Source of the DNA: Roseicyclus sp.
GTDB lineage: Bacteria > Pseudomonadota > Alphaproteobacteria > Rhodobacterales > Rhodobacteraceae
Reading direction: 5' to 3'
DNA: 64,000 bases
NCBI GenBank assembly: GCA_018401055.1
Contig: JAGYLB010000108.1
Span: forward strand, 19,972-83,971
Shown: one piece after another, positions 9,736-19,297 of the stretch
How positions within the stretch are numbered: the first letter of the stretch is position 1
Layout: every line of letters starts with the position of its first letter
Translations under genes and position numbers: made by a program
Notes under the pieces: model-generated
The model's input: only the letters and a program-made list of their open reading frames with translations
What the model was told of the DNA's origin: nothing
The model's database searches: none

Positions 9736-10066
9736 ATGCCGCGCCTGACGGCGGAATTCTGGTTGCAGGCCTATCTGGCGCGGCTGCTGGCTGGCCGATA
9801 TTCCGGCCTTTGTCGTGGCGCGCGGCGATGCGACGGCGGGGGCGGTTTTGGTCAAGTGCAACACGCTCGACGGGCGCGCGGTGGCGCTGCGGCGGCGCAC
9901 GGACCTGTTGCGTGGGAATCGGGTGTGGATGGAGCTGGCCTCGGGGCCGGAGGCGGATGTGGATGCGGCGATTGCCCGGCAGCGCGGGTTCGACCCCGAT
10001 CTGTGGGTGATCGAGGTCGAGGATCGTGCCGGGCGGCATCTATTGGATGAGGATGGGTTGGCGTGA
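9736..10066 (+). CDS. DUF1491 family protein (frameshifted)
   Basis: This small protein (about 110 residues once repaired) matches the DUF1491 family, of unknown function, which is found in the Rhodobacterales and relatives between era and recO. MPRLTAEFWLQAYLARL is the expected N-terminus, and RGDATAGAVLVKCNTLDG plus QRGFDPDLWVIEVEDRAGRH the conserved core. An extra base near 9787 shifts the frame after LARL; the second part continues as ADIPAFVVARGDATAG to the TGA at 10064-10066. It starts 6 bases after era and is probably in the same operon. Confidence 0.75.
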
Positions 10067-10072
10067 GGTCCT

Positions 10073-10147
10073 ATTGGTGCGCCTGAAGGCGGCACCCTAA
10101 GCGTCTTGGCTGTCGCATTGGTAGGGTGCGCCTTCAGGCGCACTAAT
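10073..10147. repeat. palindromic repeat element / possible bidirectional terminator
   Basis: The left arm starts ATTGGTGCGCCTGAAGGC (10073) and the right arm is TAGGGTGCGCCTTCAGGCGC and following bases (10122-10147). They are nearly perfect reverse complements around a short loop. The element lies between convergent genes, so it may stop transcription from both sides. A diverged second copy of the arm sequence is at 13312-13377. Confidence 0.6.
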
Positions 10148-10169
10148 GATCCCGCGCCAATTCCATCTC

Positions 10170-10788
10170 CTACCGATCCGCATAGCGCCCGATGGCGATC
10201 ATCCCCACACCGCCGAGCAAGAACACCACCATCAAAAGCGCCACGTTCACCGCTGCAGCCGCCGCGCCGATCTGGGGCAGGTCGATGAAGGGATAGGGGT
10301 AGACCCCATCTTGCGCCGCCCGCCCCAGCGCATAGGCGGCATAGACCGAAGGCAAAGCACGAAGATCGGCAGGTCGGCATGAGGCCAGCCGCCGCTTGGG
10401 CGCATGGATGAGCCACCACAGCGCGATACCCAGCGGGACAAGGCTGTGCAGCCCGTGATCGGCCCACCATCCGAGCCCTGTGAAAGAGACCAGCGCGGAC
10501 AGGATCAGGTGATAGACCAGCCCGACCATGACAACAGACAGGGTCAGTGCGGCCAGCCAAGGGGCCGACACGCCGTCGCGCATCGGGCGCGACACAATGG
10601 CGAAGGTCAACACCACAAGCACATGGGTCAGGATGGTGAAATAGCGCGCCATGTCAGGCCAGCGTCGCAAGCGGCCCCTGCCCCATCTCCTGCATCAAAT
10701 GCCAGAACTGCGCGCACAGCGAGACCGCCGAGAGCAGCGCGATCAGCAGGGCGGTGTGGCGGGCGGTGCGGGACAGCTCCGGAAACAT
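10170..10788 (-). CDS. Pr6Pr family membrane protein (frameshifted)
   Basis: This is a multi-pass membrane protein resembling the Pr6Pr family (function unknown). Segments supporting this are YFTILTHVLVVLTFAIVS, VMVGLVYHLILSAL, LVPLGIALWWLI and the hallmark DGVYPYPFIDL, followed by a last helix NVALLMVVFLLGGVGMI. The likely start is at 10788 (MFPELSRTARHTALL, another hydrophobic segment). One shift near 10660 separates this first helix from the rest. A pair of compensating indels at about 10320-10385 replaces a short conserved stretch, giving an unlikely peptide SCRPADLRA. Expected length is about 205 residues with six helices. Confidence 0.65.
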
Positions 10789-10853
10789 GGGGCGGAGCCT
10801 GCCACGCGGCCCGGCAATGGACAAGCGGGGCGCGCGGGGCATATGCCAAGGGC

Positions 10854-11591
10854 ATGGAATGGCGTGCCGAAGGGATCTTGCTGGGCGTGCGGCGGCATGG
10901 GGAACATGCCGCGATCCTGGATCTGTTCACCGAGGGGCTTGGGCGGCATATGGGTGTGGTCCGGGGCGGCGCCTCGCGCAAGATGGCCCCGCTGCTGCAG
11001 CCCGGCGCGCAGCTGGATGCGACATGGCGGGCGCGGCTCGACGCGCATCTGGGAAGCTACACGGTCGACCTGATCCGGGGCGGGCGGCGGATGCCATGGA
11101 CGACCGGTTGGCCCTGGCCGGGTTGTCGGCGGCCCTGCGCGCTGCTATCCTTCGCCTTGCCCGAACGCCATGCCTATCCGGCGCTTTATGCCCGCACGCT
11201 TGTGTTGCTCGACGGGCTGGGGGCGGGGCGCTGGCCCGAGGCCTATCTGGGCTGGGAACTGGCGCTGCTGGAGGAGACGGGGTTCGGCCTTGATCTGACC
11301 TCCTGCGCGGTGACGGGGGTGACGCAGGATCTCGCCTTTGTCTCGCCGCGCACAGGCCGTGCTGTCTCGGCGGCGGCGGCAGGGGTCTGGGTCGACCGGC
11401 TCCTGCCTTTGCCCGGCGTGTTGCGCGGCCTTTCGGGCGGCGACCCGGCCGAGGTCGTGGCGGGCCTGCATACCACAGGGCATTTCTTGTCGGAACATCT
11501 GGCGCCCTCGCTGGGCGACAAACCCCTGCCGCCCGCGCGGCAAAGGCTGGTCGACCAGATCGCGGCGCGCGCTCAGCCGGTCAGCGGGTAA
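10854..11591 (+). CDS. recO: DNA repair protein RecO
   Basis: RecO loads RecA onto SSB-coated single-stranded DNA together with RecR (encoded at 29670-30269) in the RecFOR pathway. MEWRAEGILLGVRRHGEH and HMGVVRGGASRKM are the OB-fold N-terminal domain. The C-terminal helical part contains RHAYPALYARTLVLLDGL and YLGWELALLEETGFGLDL. The frame is open throughout, but the segment coded by about 11078-11132 is spurious: a missing base and a later extra C compensate, and the alternative frame reads the expected DAMDDRLALAGLSAA. Ends opposite thpR with an 18-19 base overlap of the repaired ends. Confidence 0.9.
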   Translation: MEWRAEGILLGVRRHGEHAAILDLFTEGLGRHMGVVRGGASRKMAPLLQPGAQLDATWRARLDAHLGSYTVDLIRGGRRMPWTTGWPWPGCRRPCALLSFALPERHAYPALYARTLVLLDGLGAGRWPEAYLGWELALLEETGFGLDLTSCAVTGVTQDLAFVSPRTGRAVSAAAAGVWVDRLLPLPGVLRGLSGGDPAEVVAGLHTTGHFLSEHLAPSLGDKPLPPARQRLVDQIAARAQPVSG

Positions 11592-12114
11592 CTGGCCAGC
11601 GCCCTCGTGGATCGCGCCGCGCGGTGTCAGGGTGGATTCGTAGAGCGTGACGGCCCGCGCGGTGAAACCCGGCAGGCCGGGCACCGGAGCCAAGGCTTGC
11701 GGCCAGCCGGTCGCGGGCGGTGCCGTCGGGGCGGCGATTGGCGCGGGTCAGCGTGACATGCGGCCGGAACCGGCGGCGCGGCAGGTCGAGGCCGGCGGAG
11801 CGACAGAGCGCGGCGAGCCGGTCATGCAGCGCCTGCAGCGCATCGGTGCGGTCGACGGCGGCGAAGATCAGCCCACGCTCGCCCTCGGTAAAACTGTCGA
11901 GCGCGGTGAAACGGATGTCGACGGGCGGCGCGCGAAAGGCGGTCATCAGGTCGTGCAGATCCTCAAGCGCCTGCTCGGGCGCGTCGTCAAGGAATGCCAG
12001 CGTCAGGTGCAGGTTGTCCTCGGGCACCGGGCGACCGAAGGTGATGGTCGATTGCAGGCGGATCAGCGCGCCCGCCACATCCTCGGGGATATCAAGGGCG
12101 AGGAACGCGCGCAT
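11573..12114 (-). CDS. thpR: RNA 2',3'-cyclic phosphodiesterase (frameshifted)
   Basis: ThpR/LigT proteins hydrolyse 2',3'-cyclic phosphate ends of RNA and belong to the 2H phosphoesterase superfamily. Both catalytic HxTx motifs are visible, HLTL (about residue 41) and HVTL (about residue 125), in NLHLTLAFLDDAPEQALEDL and FRPHVTLTRANRRP. The start MRAFLALDIPEDVA is typical. A shift near 11700 moves the product into ...GFTARAVTLYESTLTPRGAI, and a second near 11596 leads to ALASYPLTG and the stop at 11573-11575. Its ATG overlaps the stop of the upstream ATPase gene (TGATG), so the two are translationally coupled. Confidence 0.85.
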
Positions 12115-13238
12115 CAGATCTCGGCCTCGGGGCGGTCGAGCACCCAAGCCTCGAACAGCGGATCGGTCAGGCGCCAGTCGCGGTCCCATTGATCGGCCAG
12201 ACCTCGGCGCGCCAGCGTGCGGACATGGCTTTGACGCGTCTGCGGGATCGGGGCGGGCTGGCCGGTCAACACCTCGTAGCGGGCGGCGCCGGTCGCGCCG
12301 AAGGGATCGTGCTCGCGTTCGGCAAGGATGCGGGCCATGGCGCGGTGATGGGGCTGCAGGTCCAGCCATGTGCGGTCGAAATCGAGGTCATGGGCCAACG
12401 CGTCGGCGGTCTGGTCGGCGGCCTTGTCCTCGGGCAGGTCACGGTATTGGCCCAGCGTCATCAGCCAGCGCTGGAAGGCCATCGGGTTGGCCCCGAACCG
12501 GTCGAAAAAGCGTTGCGCCGTGTCAGGGTCAAGGCGGCGCTGGAACACGCTGTGAAAGGCCGCCAGTTGATGGGTCACGAAATCGGGGCCGAGCGGCGGC
12601 GGTCAGAGGGGCTGCGAACCGGTAAAGCGGTGCGTCGCGGGTGGAAAAGATGCGGTTCAGCCCGATCTGGGACGATCCGGTGAACACGGTCTTGAGGCTC
12701 CGTCGCGGCGGCGGTCGAGCGCCGTGCGCAGGCCCGCCATGATCTCTGTCCCGCCGGGGGCCGTGGCCAGTTCCTGCACTTCATCGAGCAGCAGGAGCGC
12801 CGGTTTGTCGGGGCTGGCCAGTTGCCCCAGCAAGTCGTCGAGCAGCAGCAGATCCTGGCCCAGTTGCGCCTCGCGGCGGTCGGACAGATAAGCTCGACCG
12901 CGCCGGGGCCCTTTTCAGACCCGATACGGACCTTGATCGGCGGATGGCGCAGCCAGTCGGCGACGCGGTCGGCATAGCTGCGCGGGCGCAACGCCTCGGA
13001 CACGGCGTAGATCAGCAAGCCCAGCGGCGCGACGGAGGTTTGCCAGAAACTCGCGTAAAGCACGCGGTGGCCGTATTGGGCGGCGGCGTGATGGCCGAGA
13101 TCGTGGAGCAGGAACTCGGTCTTGCCGGTGCGGCGCGGGCCGAACAGGCTCATGGCGGGGACCGGGCCACGGGTCAGCGCCACGAAGGTGTCGTGGGTGA
13201 AGGGCTTGCGCGGGTGGGGCGCTGGTCGGGGGGGCCAT
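12114..13238 (-). CDS. P-loop ATPase, archaeal-ATPase-like (frameshifted)
   Basis: This is a cytoplasmic ATP-binding protein of about 375 residues. The Walker A motif is FGPRRTGKTEFLLHDLG, and a Walker B-like LLLLDEVQELA is read in an alternative frame near 12790. The C-terminal part (12114-12578) is helical, with WRLTDPLFEAWV near the end, as in the winged-helix tail of archaeal-type ATPases. The start is probably the ATG at 13236-13238, followed by a run of seven G (13228-13234 on the plus strand) that carries one base too many. Further shifts occur at about 12575-12720 and 12850-12900. The role is unknown; neighbours (thpR, mcd) do not suggest one. Confidence 0.6.
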
Positions 13239-13311
13239 GAGCCGAAGATCAGCCATGAATGGCTAAATTAGTCAAAGGTGGCTTGTGGTAGGCTTGGAGG
13301 GAGAGAGTAAA

Positions 13312-13377
13312 GGTGCGCCTGCAGGCAGCAATCCCGCCAGGGGTTAGCGAGGGCAGGGCGCCGGGTCACGGCGCACC
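13312..13377. repeat. second copy of the GGTGCGCC palindromic element
   Basis: GGTGCGCC (13312-13319) and GGCGCACC (13370-13377) are perfect reverse complements flanking about 50 bases, between the ATPase gene and mcd. The arm GGTGCGCCTGCAGGC is close to GGTGCGCCTGAAGGC at 10076, so both belong to one repeat family. Confidence 0.45.
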
Positions 13378-13392
13378 ATGACGCCCGCGCGG

Positions 13393-15089
13393 TCACCCCA
13401 GCAGGCGACGCGCGATGACCTGCGCCTGAATCTCGGCGGCACCCTCGAAGATGTTGAGGATACGGGCGTCGCACAGGATGCGGCTGATCTTGTATTCCAG
13501 CGCGAAGCCGTTGCCGCCATGGATCTGCAGCGCGTTGTCGGCCGCGGCCCAAGCCACGCGCGCGCCCAGCAGCTTGGCCATCCCGGCCTCGAGGTCGCAG
13601 CGGCGCCCTGCGTCCTTTTCGGTGGCCGAGAAATAGGTCAGCTGGCGCGCCACCATGATCTCGACCGCCATCATCGCCAGTTTCGACGGCGACGCGCGGG
13701 AAGGCGATCAGGGGCTTGCCGAACTGCTTGCGGTCCTCGGCGTATTGCATCGCCACATCCAGCGCCGATTGCGCGACGCCGACGGCGCGGGCGGCGGTCT
13801 GGATGCGGGCGGATTGAAGCGTCTCCATCAGCTGCTTGAAGCCCTTGCCCTCGTCCCCGCCCAGCAGGTTTTCGCCCTTCACATGGAAATTGTCGAAGCC
13901 GAGCTCGTATTCCTTCATGCCGCGATAGCCCAGAACCTCGATCTCGCCGCCGGTCATGCCCGCGGTCGGGAAGGGGCTGTCGTCGGTGCCCGGGGTCTTC
14001 TCGGCGATGAACATCGACAGGCCCTGGTAATCGGTCGGCGCCGGGATCGGTGCGGGCCAGCAGCGTCATCACATGGGTGCGCGCGGCATGGGTGATCCAT
14101 GTCTTGTTGCCGGTGAGCATCCAGTCGCCGTTCTCATCCTTCACGGCGCGGGTGCGCAGGCTGCCGAGGTCGGATCCGGTGTTGGGTCTCGGTGAAGACC
14201 GCGGTCGGCAGGATTTCGCCGCTGGCGAGGCCGGGCAGCCATTTGGCCTTCTGCGCCTCGGTGCCGCCCGCGCAGGATCAGTTCGGCCGCGATCTCGGAA
14301 CGGGTGCCAAGCGAGCCGACGCCGATATAGCCGCGCGACAGTTCCTCGGACACCACGCACATCGAGGCCTTGGACAGGCCCAGACCGCCGTGTTCCTCGG
14401 GGATGGTCAGGCCGAACACGCCCATTTCGGCCAGTTCCTCGATGATCTCCATCGGGATCAATTCGTCCTTGAGGTGCCATTCATGGGCGTAGGGCTCGAC
14501 CTTGTCCACGGCGTAGCGGCGGAACTGCTCGCGGATCATCTCAAGCTCATCGTCGAGACCGGTGGCGCCCACGGTGATCTCGGCCCTCCGTTCGCGCATC
14601 AGCGCGACAAGCCGCATCCGGGCGGCTTGGGTATTGCCCGCCTTGGGTCAGCTGTCATCACCTCGGATCGGTCATCAGTCACGCGCTGATCGTCCTGGCG
14701 TCAGGCCGATGATCCTGCAGGCTGACAATCTCGCCCTGGTTCATCTGGATGCCGCCATAGAGCTGCCAGAGGTATTCGCCAAAGGCGATCTGCAAGATCA
14801 GCTGTTCGACCTCGCCGAACTTGCCCTGCTCAGACAAACGCTCGGCCCACGCCTGCATCTGGCGCAGCGATTCCACATAGGTGGCCACCCAGGCCAGGCC
14901 ATGCGCCGCGGTCTGGTGTTCCTCGATGGCCGCGCCCGAAATCTTTCCGTCGACAGTCACAAGCGCCGCGACGCGGGTGCGGGCGGTGTTCAGCAAAGCC
15001 TCGGCGGGGGTAACGGCGGCTGCGGTCAGCGCCAGCAGGTCGGAGAGGATCACAAGGGTGTCGTCTGTCATCTGTCCGTCACGGGGCAT
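13393..15089 (-). CDS. mcd: (2S)-methylsuccinyl-CoA dehydrogenase-type acyl-CoA dehydrogenase (frameshifted)
   Basis: Mcd oxidises methylsuccinyl-CoA to mesaconyl-CoA in the ethylmalonyl-CoA pathway, passing electrons to ETF. Ordinary acyl-CoA dehydrogenases have about 380 residues; this one, repaired, has about 565 because of an N-terminal extension of about 150 residues ([20 protein letters not shown] ... [18 protein letters not shown]). The core follows: [75 protein letters not shown], and [20 protein letters not shown]. The start is the ATG at 15087-15089, preceded by AAGGAGACCGACC. Shifts are seen near 14680, 14270, 14180, 14040 and 13684. The subfamily is assigned by the fused extension and is inference. 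Confidence 0.75.
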
Positions 15090-15266
15090 GGTCGGTCTCC
15101 TTCCATCGGGATGGCACGCAAAGCTTTCGGCGTGATCTAGGGCCTTTGCAGGTGCAGCGCAACAAAAATACCCAGTTTGTCGCACCTGCGCAGGAAAATG
15201 TCGCGATGATTTTTGCGATGCGGCGACTTACGGGCCGGGCTAGAAGCGCGGCAACAGGGGGCGCTC

Positions 15267-16040
15267 ATGCTGCAGGAAACCTTCGATCTCATGCCGTTAT
15301 GGGCCTTTGCGGCGGCTATGGGTGTCACGATGGTCGCGGGCTTCGTCAAGGGCGCCATCGGCTTTGCCATGCCGCTCATCATGATCTCGGGCCTGTCGTT
15401 GTTTCTGGACCCGCTGGTCGCGGTGGCGGGAATCGTCTTGCCCATCGTGATGTCGAATATCTTGCAAGTCATGCGGTTTTCGTGGTCGCAGGCCGGCGAA
15501 GCCTTGCGGGAATTCTGGCGCTACATCGTGATCATCTGCGTGATGATCCTGATCTCGGCACAATTCGTCACGATGATCCCGACGCAGACCTTCTACCTCG
15601 TGCTCGGCGTGCCGACCGTGATCCTGTCGCTGATGCAGTTGACCGGCGTGCGGTTCCGCATCACGCCTGCGTGGCGCAGGCCATCTGAATGGATCATCGG
15701 CTTCATCTCGGGCACCATCGGGGGGCTGACGGGCACATGGGGGCCACCCACGGTGCTCTACCTCATCGCGCTTGAGACGCCAAAGGCCAAGCAGATGTTG
15801 GTGCAGGGCGTGGTATACGGCCTCGGCTCGGTCACGCTGTTTCTGGGCCATCTGCAGTCGGGCGTCTTGAACACGGTCACGGCGCCATGGTCGGCGGCGC
15901 TGCTGATCCCTGCGTTTCTGGGGATGCAGATGGGGTTCTGGATGTCGGACCGGATGAACCCGGTGGTGTTCCGCCGCGCCACATTGGTGGTTCTGATCGT
16001 GGCCGGCGCAAACCTCGTGCGGCGCGGGCTGGTGGGCTGA
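15267..16040 (+). CDS. sulfite exporter TauE/SafE family protein
   Basis: This 257-residue inner-membrane protein belongs to the TauE/SafE (DUF81) permease family, whose members export sulfite, sulfoacetate and similar organosulfur anions. Family features are the two glycine-rich motifs, GFVKGAIGFAMPLIMISG and FISGTIGGLTGTWGPPTVLY, in the two homologous halves, and about seven to eight hydrophobic helices. The ATG at 15267 (MLQETFDLMPLWAF) follows a GGGGGC. It diverges from mcd with a 177-base gap in which no operator was recognised. Substrate is not predictable. Intact. Confidence 0.85.
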   Translation: MLQETFDLMPLWAFAAAMGVTMVAGFVKGAIGFAMPLIMISGLSLFLDPLVAVAGIVLPIVMSNILQVMRFSWSQAGEALREFWRYIVIICVMILISAQFVTMIPTQTFYLVLGVPTVILSLMQLTGVRFRITPAWRRPSEWIIGFISGTIGGLTGTWGPPTVLYLIALETPKAKQMLVQGVVYGLGSVTLFLGHLQSGVLNTVTAPWSAALLIPAFLGMQMGFWMSDRMNPVVFRRATLVVLIVAGANLVRRGLVG

Positions 16041-16047
16041 CGGCGCG

Positions 16048-16605
16048 TCAGGACAGGATCGCACCCGAACAGCCCTGCGCCAGATCAGGCAAAAGGGCGG
16101 GCGGCACCACCTCGAAATCGATGCGAAAGACCAATTCGCCCTGATGTTCGGCCTCGAAGGTCCAGCGCCCGGTGACCAGTTCGCTGTCGACTTCGAAGCT
16201 GAACCCGATCAGGCCGGGGCCATCCCCGTCGATGGATGTGACCCAGCGTTCCACCTCGATCCCGGTATCGGGATAGGGCGGGTGGGTGATGGTGACCGTA
16301 GCGGGATCAAGCACCAGACCGTCGCGCGCCTCGACCACGATGCCGAAGCCGATGCCGATCTGGGCTAAGACTAGGGTCGTGACCGCCCGCATCTCGGGCA
16401 GGCCGGGGACGATGTTGACCACGCCTGCGGCCGTGTCGGGGGCCTCTTGCAGCTCGATCGGCCCCTCGGCGCAATAGACCCCGTATTGGAGGCTGTCGAT
16501 CAGGTCGGACTTGAAGGGATTGGGCAGGTCTTGCGCCAAAATAGCCTGTGGCAGGGCCATCGCAATGGCCAGCGCCGCACCGATCTTGCCGGAATGTCGA
16601 TCCAT
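16048..16605 (-). CDS. secreted DUF3859 family protein
   Basis: This protein of 185 residues has a signal peptide (KIGAALAIAMALPQAILAQ) and is probably periplasmic. The mature part, with LQYGVYCAEGP near residue 40, a central LVLAQIGIGFGIVVEARD, and GLIGFSFEVDSELVTGRWTF toward the end, fits DUF3859, a beta-rich domain of unknown function. The assignment to DUF3859 is by memory of these motifs and is moderate. It converges with the TauE gene, ending 7 bases from it. pckA lies upstream on the same strand, separated by a hairpin. Confidence 0.6.
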   Translation of the reverse strand: MDRHSGKIGAALAIAMALPQAILAQDLPNPFKSDLIDSLQYGVYCAEGPIELQEAPDTAAGVVNIVPGLPEMRAVTTLVLAQIGIGFGIVVEARDGLVLDPATVTITHPPYPDTGIEVERWVTSIDGDGPGLIGFSFEVDSELVTGRWTFEAEHQGELVFRIDFEVVPPALLPDLAQGCSGAILS

Positions 16606-16627
16606 CTGCCCTTTCCGTCGAACGGCC

Positions 16628-16652
16628 GCCGGGGACGTACCTCGCCCCCGGC
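16628..16652 (-). terminator. hairpin downstream of pckA
   Basis: GCCGGGG (16628-16634) and CCCCGGC (16646-16652) form a 7-base-pair GC stem just downstream of the pckA stop. There is no T-run, so termination strength is uncertain. Confidence 0.4.
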
Positions 16653-16660
16653 AGAGCCTA

Positions 16661-18259
16661 TCACGAAATGGCAGCCGCCTTCACGTCATCATCGATGAAG
16701 GGGACGTATTGCGCGAAATTGTCGGCGAACATCTGCACCAGTTTCTGGGCCTGACGGTCATAGGACTCCGGGTCGGACCATGTGCCGCGCGGGTCGAGCA
16801 GCGCGTCCTCGACGCCATAACAGGCCAGCGGTACGTCGAAGCCGAAATTCGGGTCGCGGCGGAAGTCGCCCGCGTTCAGCGACCCGTCCAGCGCGGCAGT
16901 CAGAAGCGACCGGGTCGCACGGATCGGCATGCGGTTGCCGGTGCCATAGGCTCCGCCGGTCCAGCCGGTGTTCACAAGCCAGCAGGTCGCGCCATGCTCG
17001 TGGATCTTGTCTTGCAACAGCTTGCCATAGACCTCGGGACGGCGCGGCATGAAGGGGGCGCCAAAGCAGGTGGAAAAGGTCGGCTCCGGCTCGGTCACGC
17101 CGCGCTCCGTGCCCGCCACCTTTGAGGTGAAACCCGACAGGAAGTGATACATCGCCTGCGCCGGCGTCAGCCGCGCGATGGGCGGCAGCACGCCGAAGGC
17201 GTCGCAGGTCAGCATGACGATGTTCTTCGGGTGGCCCGCCAGCCCGCTGGCCGAGGCATTGGCGATCTGGTCCAGCGGGTAGGCGCAGCGGGTGTTGGCC
17301 GTCAGGCTGTCGTCGTCGAAATCCAGCTCCAGCGTGTCGGGATCGTAGACCATGTTCTCGATCACCGTGCCGAAGGTGCGGGTGGTGGCGTAGATCTGCG
17401 GCTCGGCTTCCTCACGGAGGTTGATCGTCTTGGCGTAGCAGCCACCCTCGAAATTGAAGATGCCGCTGTCCGACCAGCCATGTTCGTCGTCGCCGATCAA
17501 CGTGCGCCCCGGATCGGCCGAGAGCGTCGTCTTGCCGGTGCCCGACAGGCCAAAGAACACCGCCGCGTCGTCGGGGTTGCCGGTGGCGTGGTTGGCCGAG
17601 CAATGCATCGCCATCACGCCCTTGCCGGGCAGGATGTAGTTGAGCAGCGTGAAAACCGATTTCTTGTTCTCGCCTGCGTATTCGGTGTTGGCGATCAAGA
17701 TCAGCTTACGCTCGAAATTCAGCGCGATCACCGTGTCGCTGCGGCAGCCGTGGCGCGCCGGATCGGCCTTGAAGCCGGGGCAGTTGATGATCGTGTAATC
17801 GGGCACGAAAGACGCCAGTTCCTCGGCTGCGGGACGGCGCAGCAGGTGGCGGATGAACAGATTGTGCCATGCCAGTTCCGAGACCACGCGCACATCCAGG
17901 CGATGCGCCGGGTCGGCACCGCCATAGAGATCTTGTACAAAATAGTCGCGCCCCTTCATGTGCGCCAACATGTCTGCATGAAGGACATCGAAGGCCTCGG
18001 GCGTCATCGGGCGGTTGTTGTCCCACCAGATCTGATCCTCGACCGCGGGGGTGCGGACCACGAATTTATCCTTGGGCGAGCGGCCGGTGAACTTGCCGGT
18101 CGAGACCAGCAGCGTGCCGCCCTTGCCAAGACGACCTTCGCCACGCGAGACGGCAGCCTCGATCAGGGCAGGCTCCAGCAGGTTGTAGTGTACGGAGCCA
18201 AGCCCCGTCATGCCCTGGGCTTCCAACGTCTGCGAGGGGTTCACGCGTGGGGTTGTCAT
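16661..18259 (-). CDS. pckA: phosphoenolpyruvate carboxykinase (ATP)
   Basis: PckA converts oxaloacetate and ATP to phosphoenolpyruvate and CO2, the entry step to gluconeogenesis from C4 acids. At 532 residues it has normal length. It contains [11 protein letters not shown] (substrate binding), [20 protein letters not shown], the kinase-like P-loop [20 protein letters not shown] with the metal-binding Asp, and [12 protein letters not shown]. The expected position of this gene, divergent from chvI-chvG, is common in alphaproteobacteria. The long stretch without a frameshift contrasts with the regions around it. Confidence 0.96.
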   Translation of the reverse strand: MTTPRVNPSQTLEAQGMTGLGSVHYNLLEPALIEAAVSRGEGRLGKGGTLLVSTGKFTGRSPKDKFVVRTPAVEDQIWWDNNRPMTPEAFDVLHADMLAHMKGRDYFVQDLYGGADPAHRLDVRVVSELAWHNLFIRHLLRRPAAEELASFVPDYTIINCPGFKADPARHGCRSDTVIALNFERKLILIANTEYAGENKKSVFTLLNYILPGKGVMAMHCSANHATGNPDDAAVFFGLSGTGKTTLSADPGRTLIGDDEHGWSDSGIFNFEGGCYAKTINLREEAEPQIYATTRTFGTVIENMVYDPDTLELDFDDDSLTANTRCAYPLDQIANASASGLAGHPKNIVMLTCDAFGVLPPIARLTPAQAMYHFLSGFTSKVAGTERGVTEPEPTFSTCFGAPFMPRRPEVYGKLLQDKIHEHGATCWLVNTGWTGGAYGTGNRMPIRATRSLLTAALDGSLNAGDFRRDPNFGFDVPLACYGVEDALLDPRGTWSDPESYDRQAQKLVQMFADNFAQYVPFIDDDVKAAAIS

Positions 18260-18583
18260 GTCTCGATGCTCCCGGATCGATATTGGCTGTCATGCGGTTG
18301 TCACCACCGCGCCATGGCCGCCTATATCATGACGATTTTGATGCTGAACAGGACGCTTTCACACAGTTAGCGCAACCATCCAGCAATTTTCTTTCGTTAG
18401 CCCGGCGGGACATGATGCCGATCAGCGCAAATGCCTGTGGCCGTTTCACCACTCCTTAACGCGCCGCACCCATAGATTAGGGCACGATTCGGGCTGATTC
18501 GGAGAATAAAGATTGATTCTCTCGGCCCAACTAGGGAGAATACAGAAAAAATAAACAGTCGAGCAGTAACAAGGGTCACCCGA
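18260..18583. promoter_or_regulatory. divergent pckA-chvI intergenic region with GGAGAATA repeats
   Basis: This 324-base gap contains no open frame of note. Near the chvI side there is GGAGAATA at 18501-18508, its inverse GATTCTC at 18515-18521, and GGAGAATA again at 18535-18542. This arrangement of two direct and one inverted copy about 45-80 bases before the chvI start could be an autoregulatory operator. The rest is AT-richer than the coding DNA, which fits two divergent promoters, but no clear -35/-10 pair was identified. Confidence 0.4.
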
Positions 18584-19285
18584 ATGCCGAGGATCGCACT
18601 TGTCGACGACGACAGGAATATTCTGACGTCCGTCTCCATGACACTCGAAGCCGAGGGCTTCGATGTGGAAACCTACAACGACGGGCAATCCGCGCTGGAT
18701 GCCTTCAACCGCCGCCTGCCGGATCTGGGTGTTTTTGACATCAAGATGCCCCGGATGGACGGCATGGACCTGTTGCAGCGTCTGCGCCAGAAAAGCCGGA
18801 TGCCGGTGATCTTTCTCACCTCCAAGGATGACGAGATCGACGAACTGATGGGCCTGCGCATGGGCGCGGATGATTACGTCAAAAAGCCGTTTTCGCAGCG
18901 GCTTCTGGTCGAACGCATCCGGTCCATCCTGCGCCGCCAAGAGGCCATCGCCTCGGACGCGACAAGCACGCCCGAAGAAAGCGCGGTGATGGCGCGCGGC
19001 GAATTGTCGATGGACCCTCTTCGCCACGCCGTGACGTGGAAGGGCCGCGACGTGTCGCTGACCGTGACCGAATTCCTGCTTCTGCAGGCGCTGGCGCAGC
19101 GCCCCGGCTTCGTCAAAAGCCGCGACCAGCTGATGGATGTCGCCTATGACGAACAGGTCTATGTCGACGACCGCACCATCGACAGCCACATCAAGCGCCT
19201 GCGCAAGAAGATGCGGTCGGTCGATGACGATTTCTCGGCGATCGAGACGCTGTATGGAATCGGCTACCGCTACAACGAAGAATAA
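18584..19285 (+). CDS. chvI: two-component response regulator ChvI
   Basis: ChvI is an OmpR-type transcription factor that controls envelope, acid-stress and metabolic genes in alphaproteobacteria. The receiver domain (about residues 1-120) begins with [17 protein letters not shown] (acidic pocket), has the phosphoacceptor Asp in [15 protein letters not shown] and the Lys in [13 protein letters not shown]. The DNA-binding winged helix (about 135-233) contains [20 protein letters not shown] and [18 protein letters not shown]. Length 233 is normal. It is followed 12 bases downstream by its kinase gene chvG. Confidence 0.93.
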   Translation: MPRIALVDDDRNILTSVSMTLEAEGFDVETYNDGQSALDAFNRRLPDLGVFDIKMPRMDGMDLLQRLRQKSRMPVIFLTSKDDEIDELMGLRMGADDYVKKPFSQRLLVERIRSILRRQEAIASDATSTPEESAVMARGELSMDPLRHAVTWKGRDVSLTVTEFLLLQALAQRPGFVKSRDQLMDVAYDEQVYVDDRTIDSHIKRLRKKMRSVDDDFSAIETLYGIGYRYNEE

Positions 19286-19297
19286 GGCGAAAGGCCC

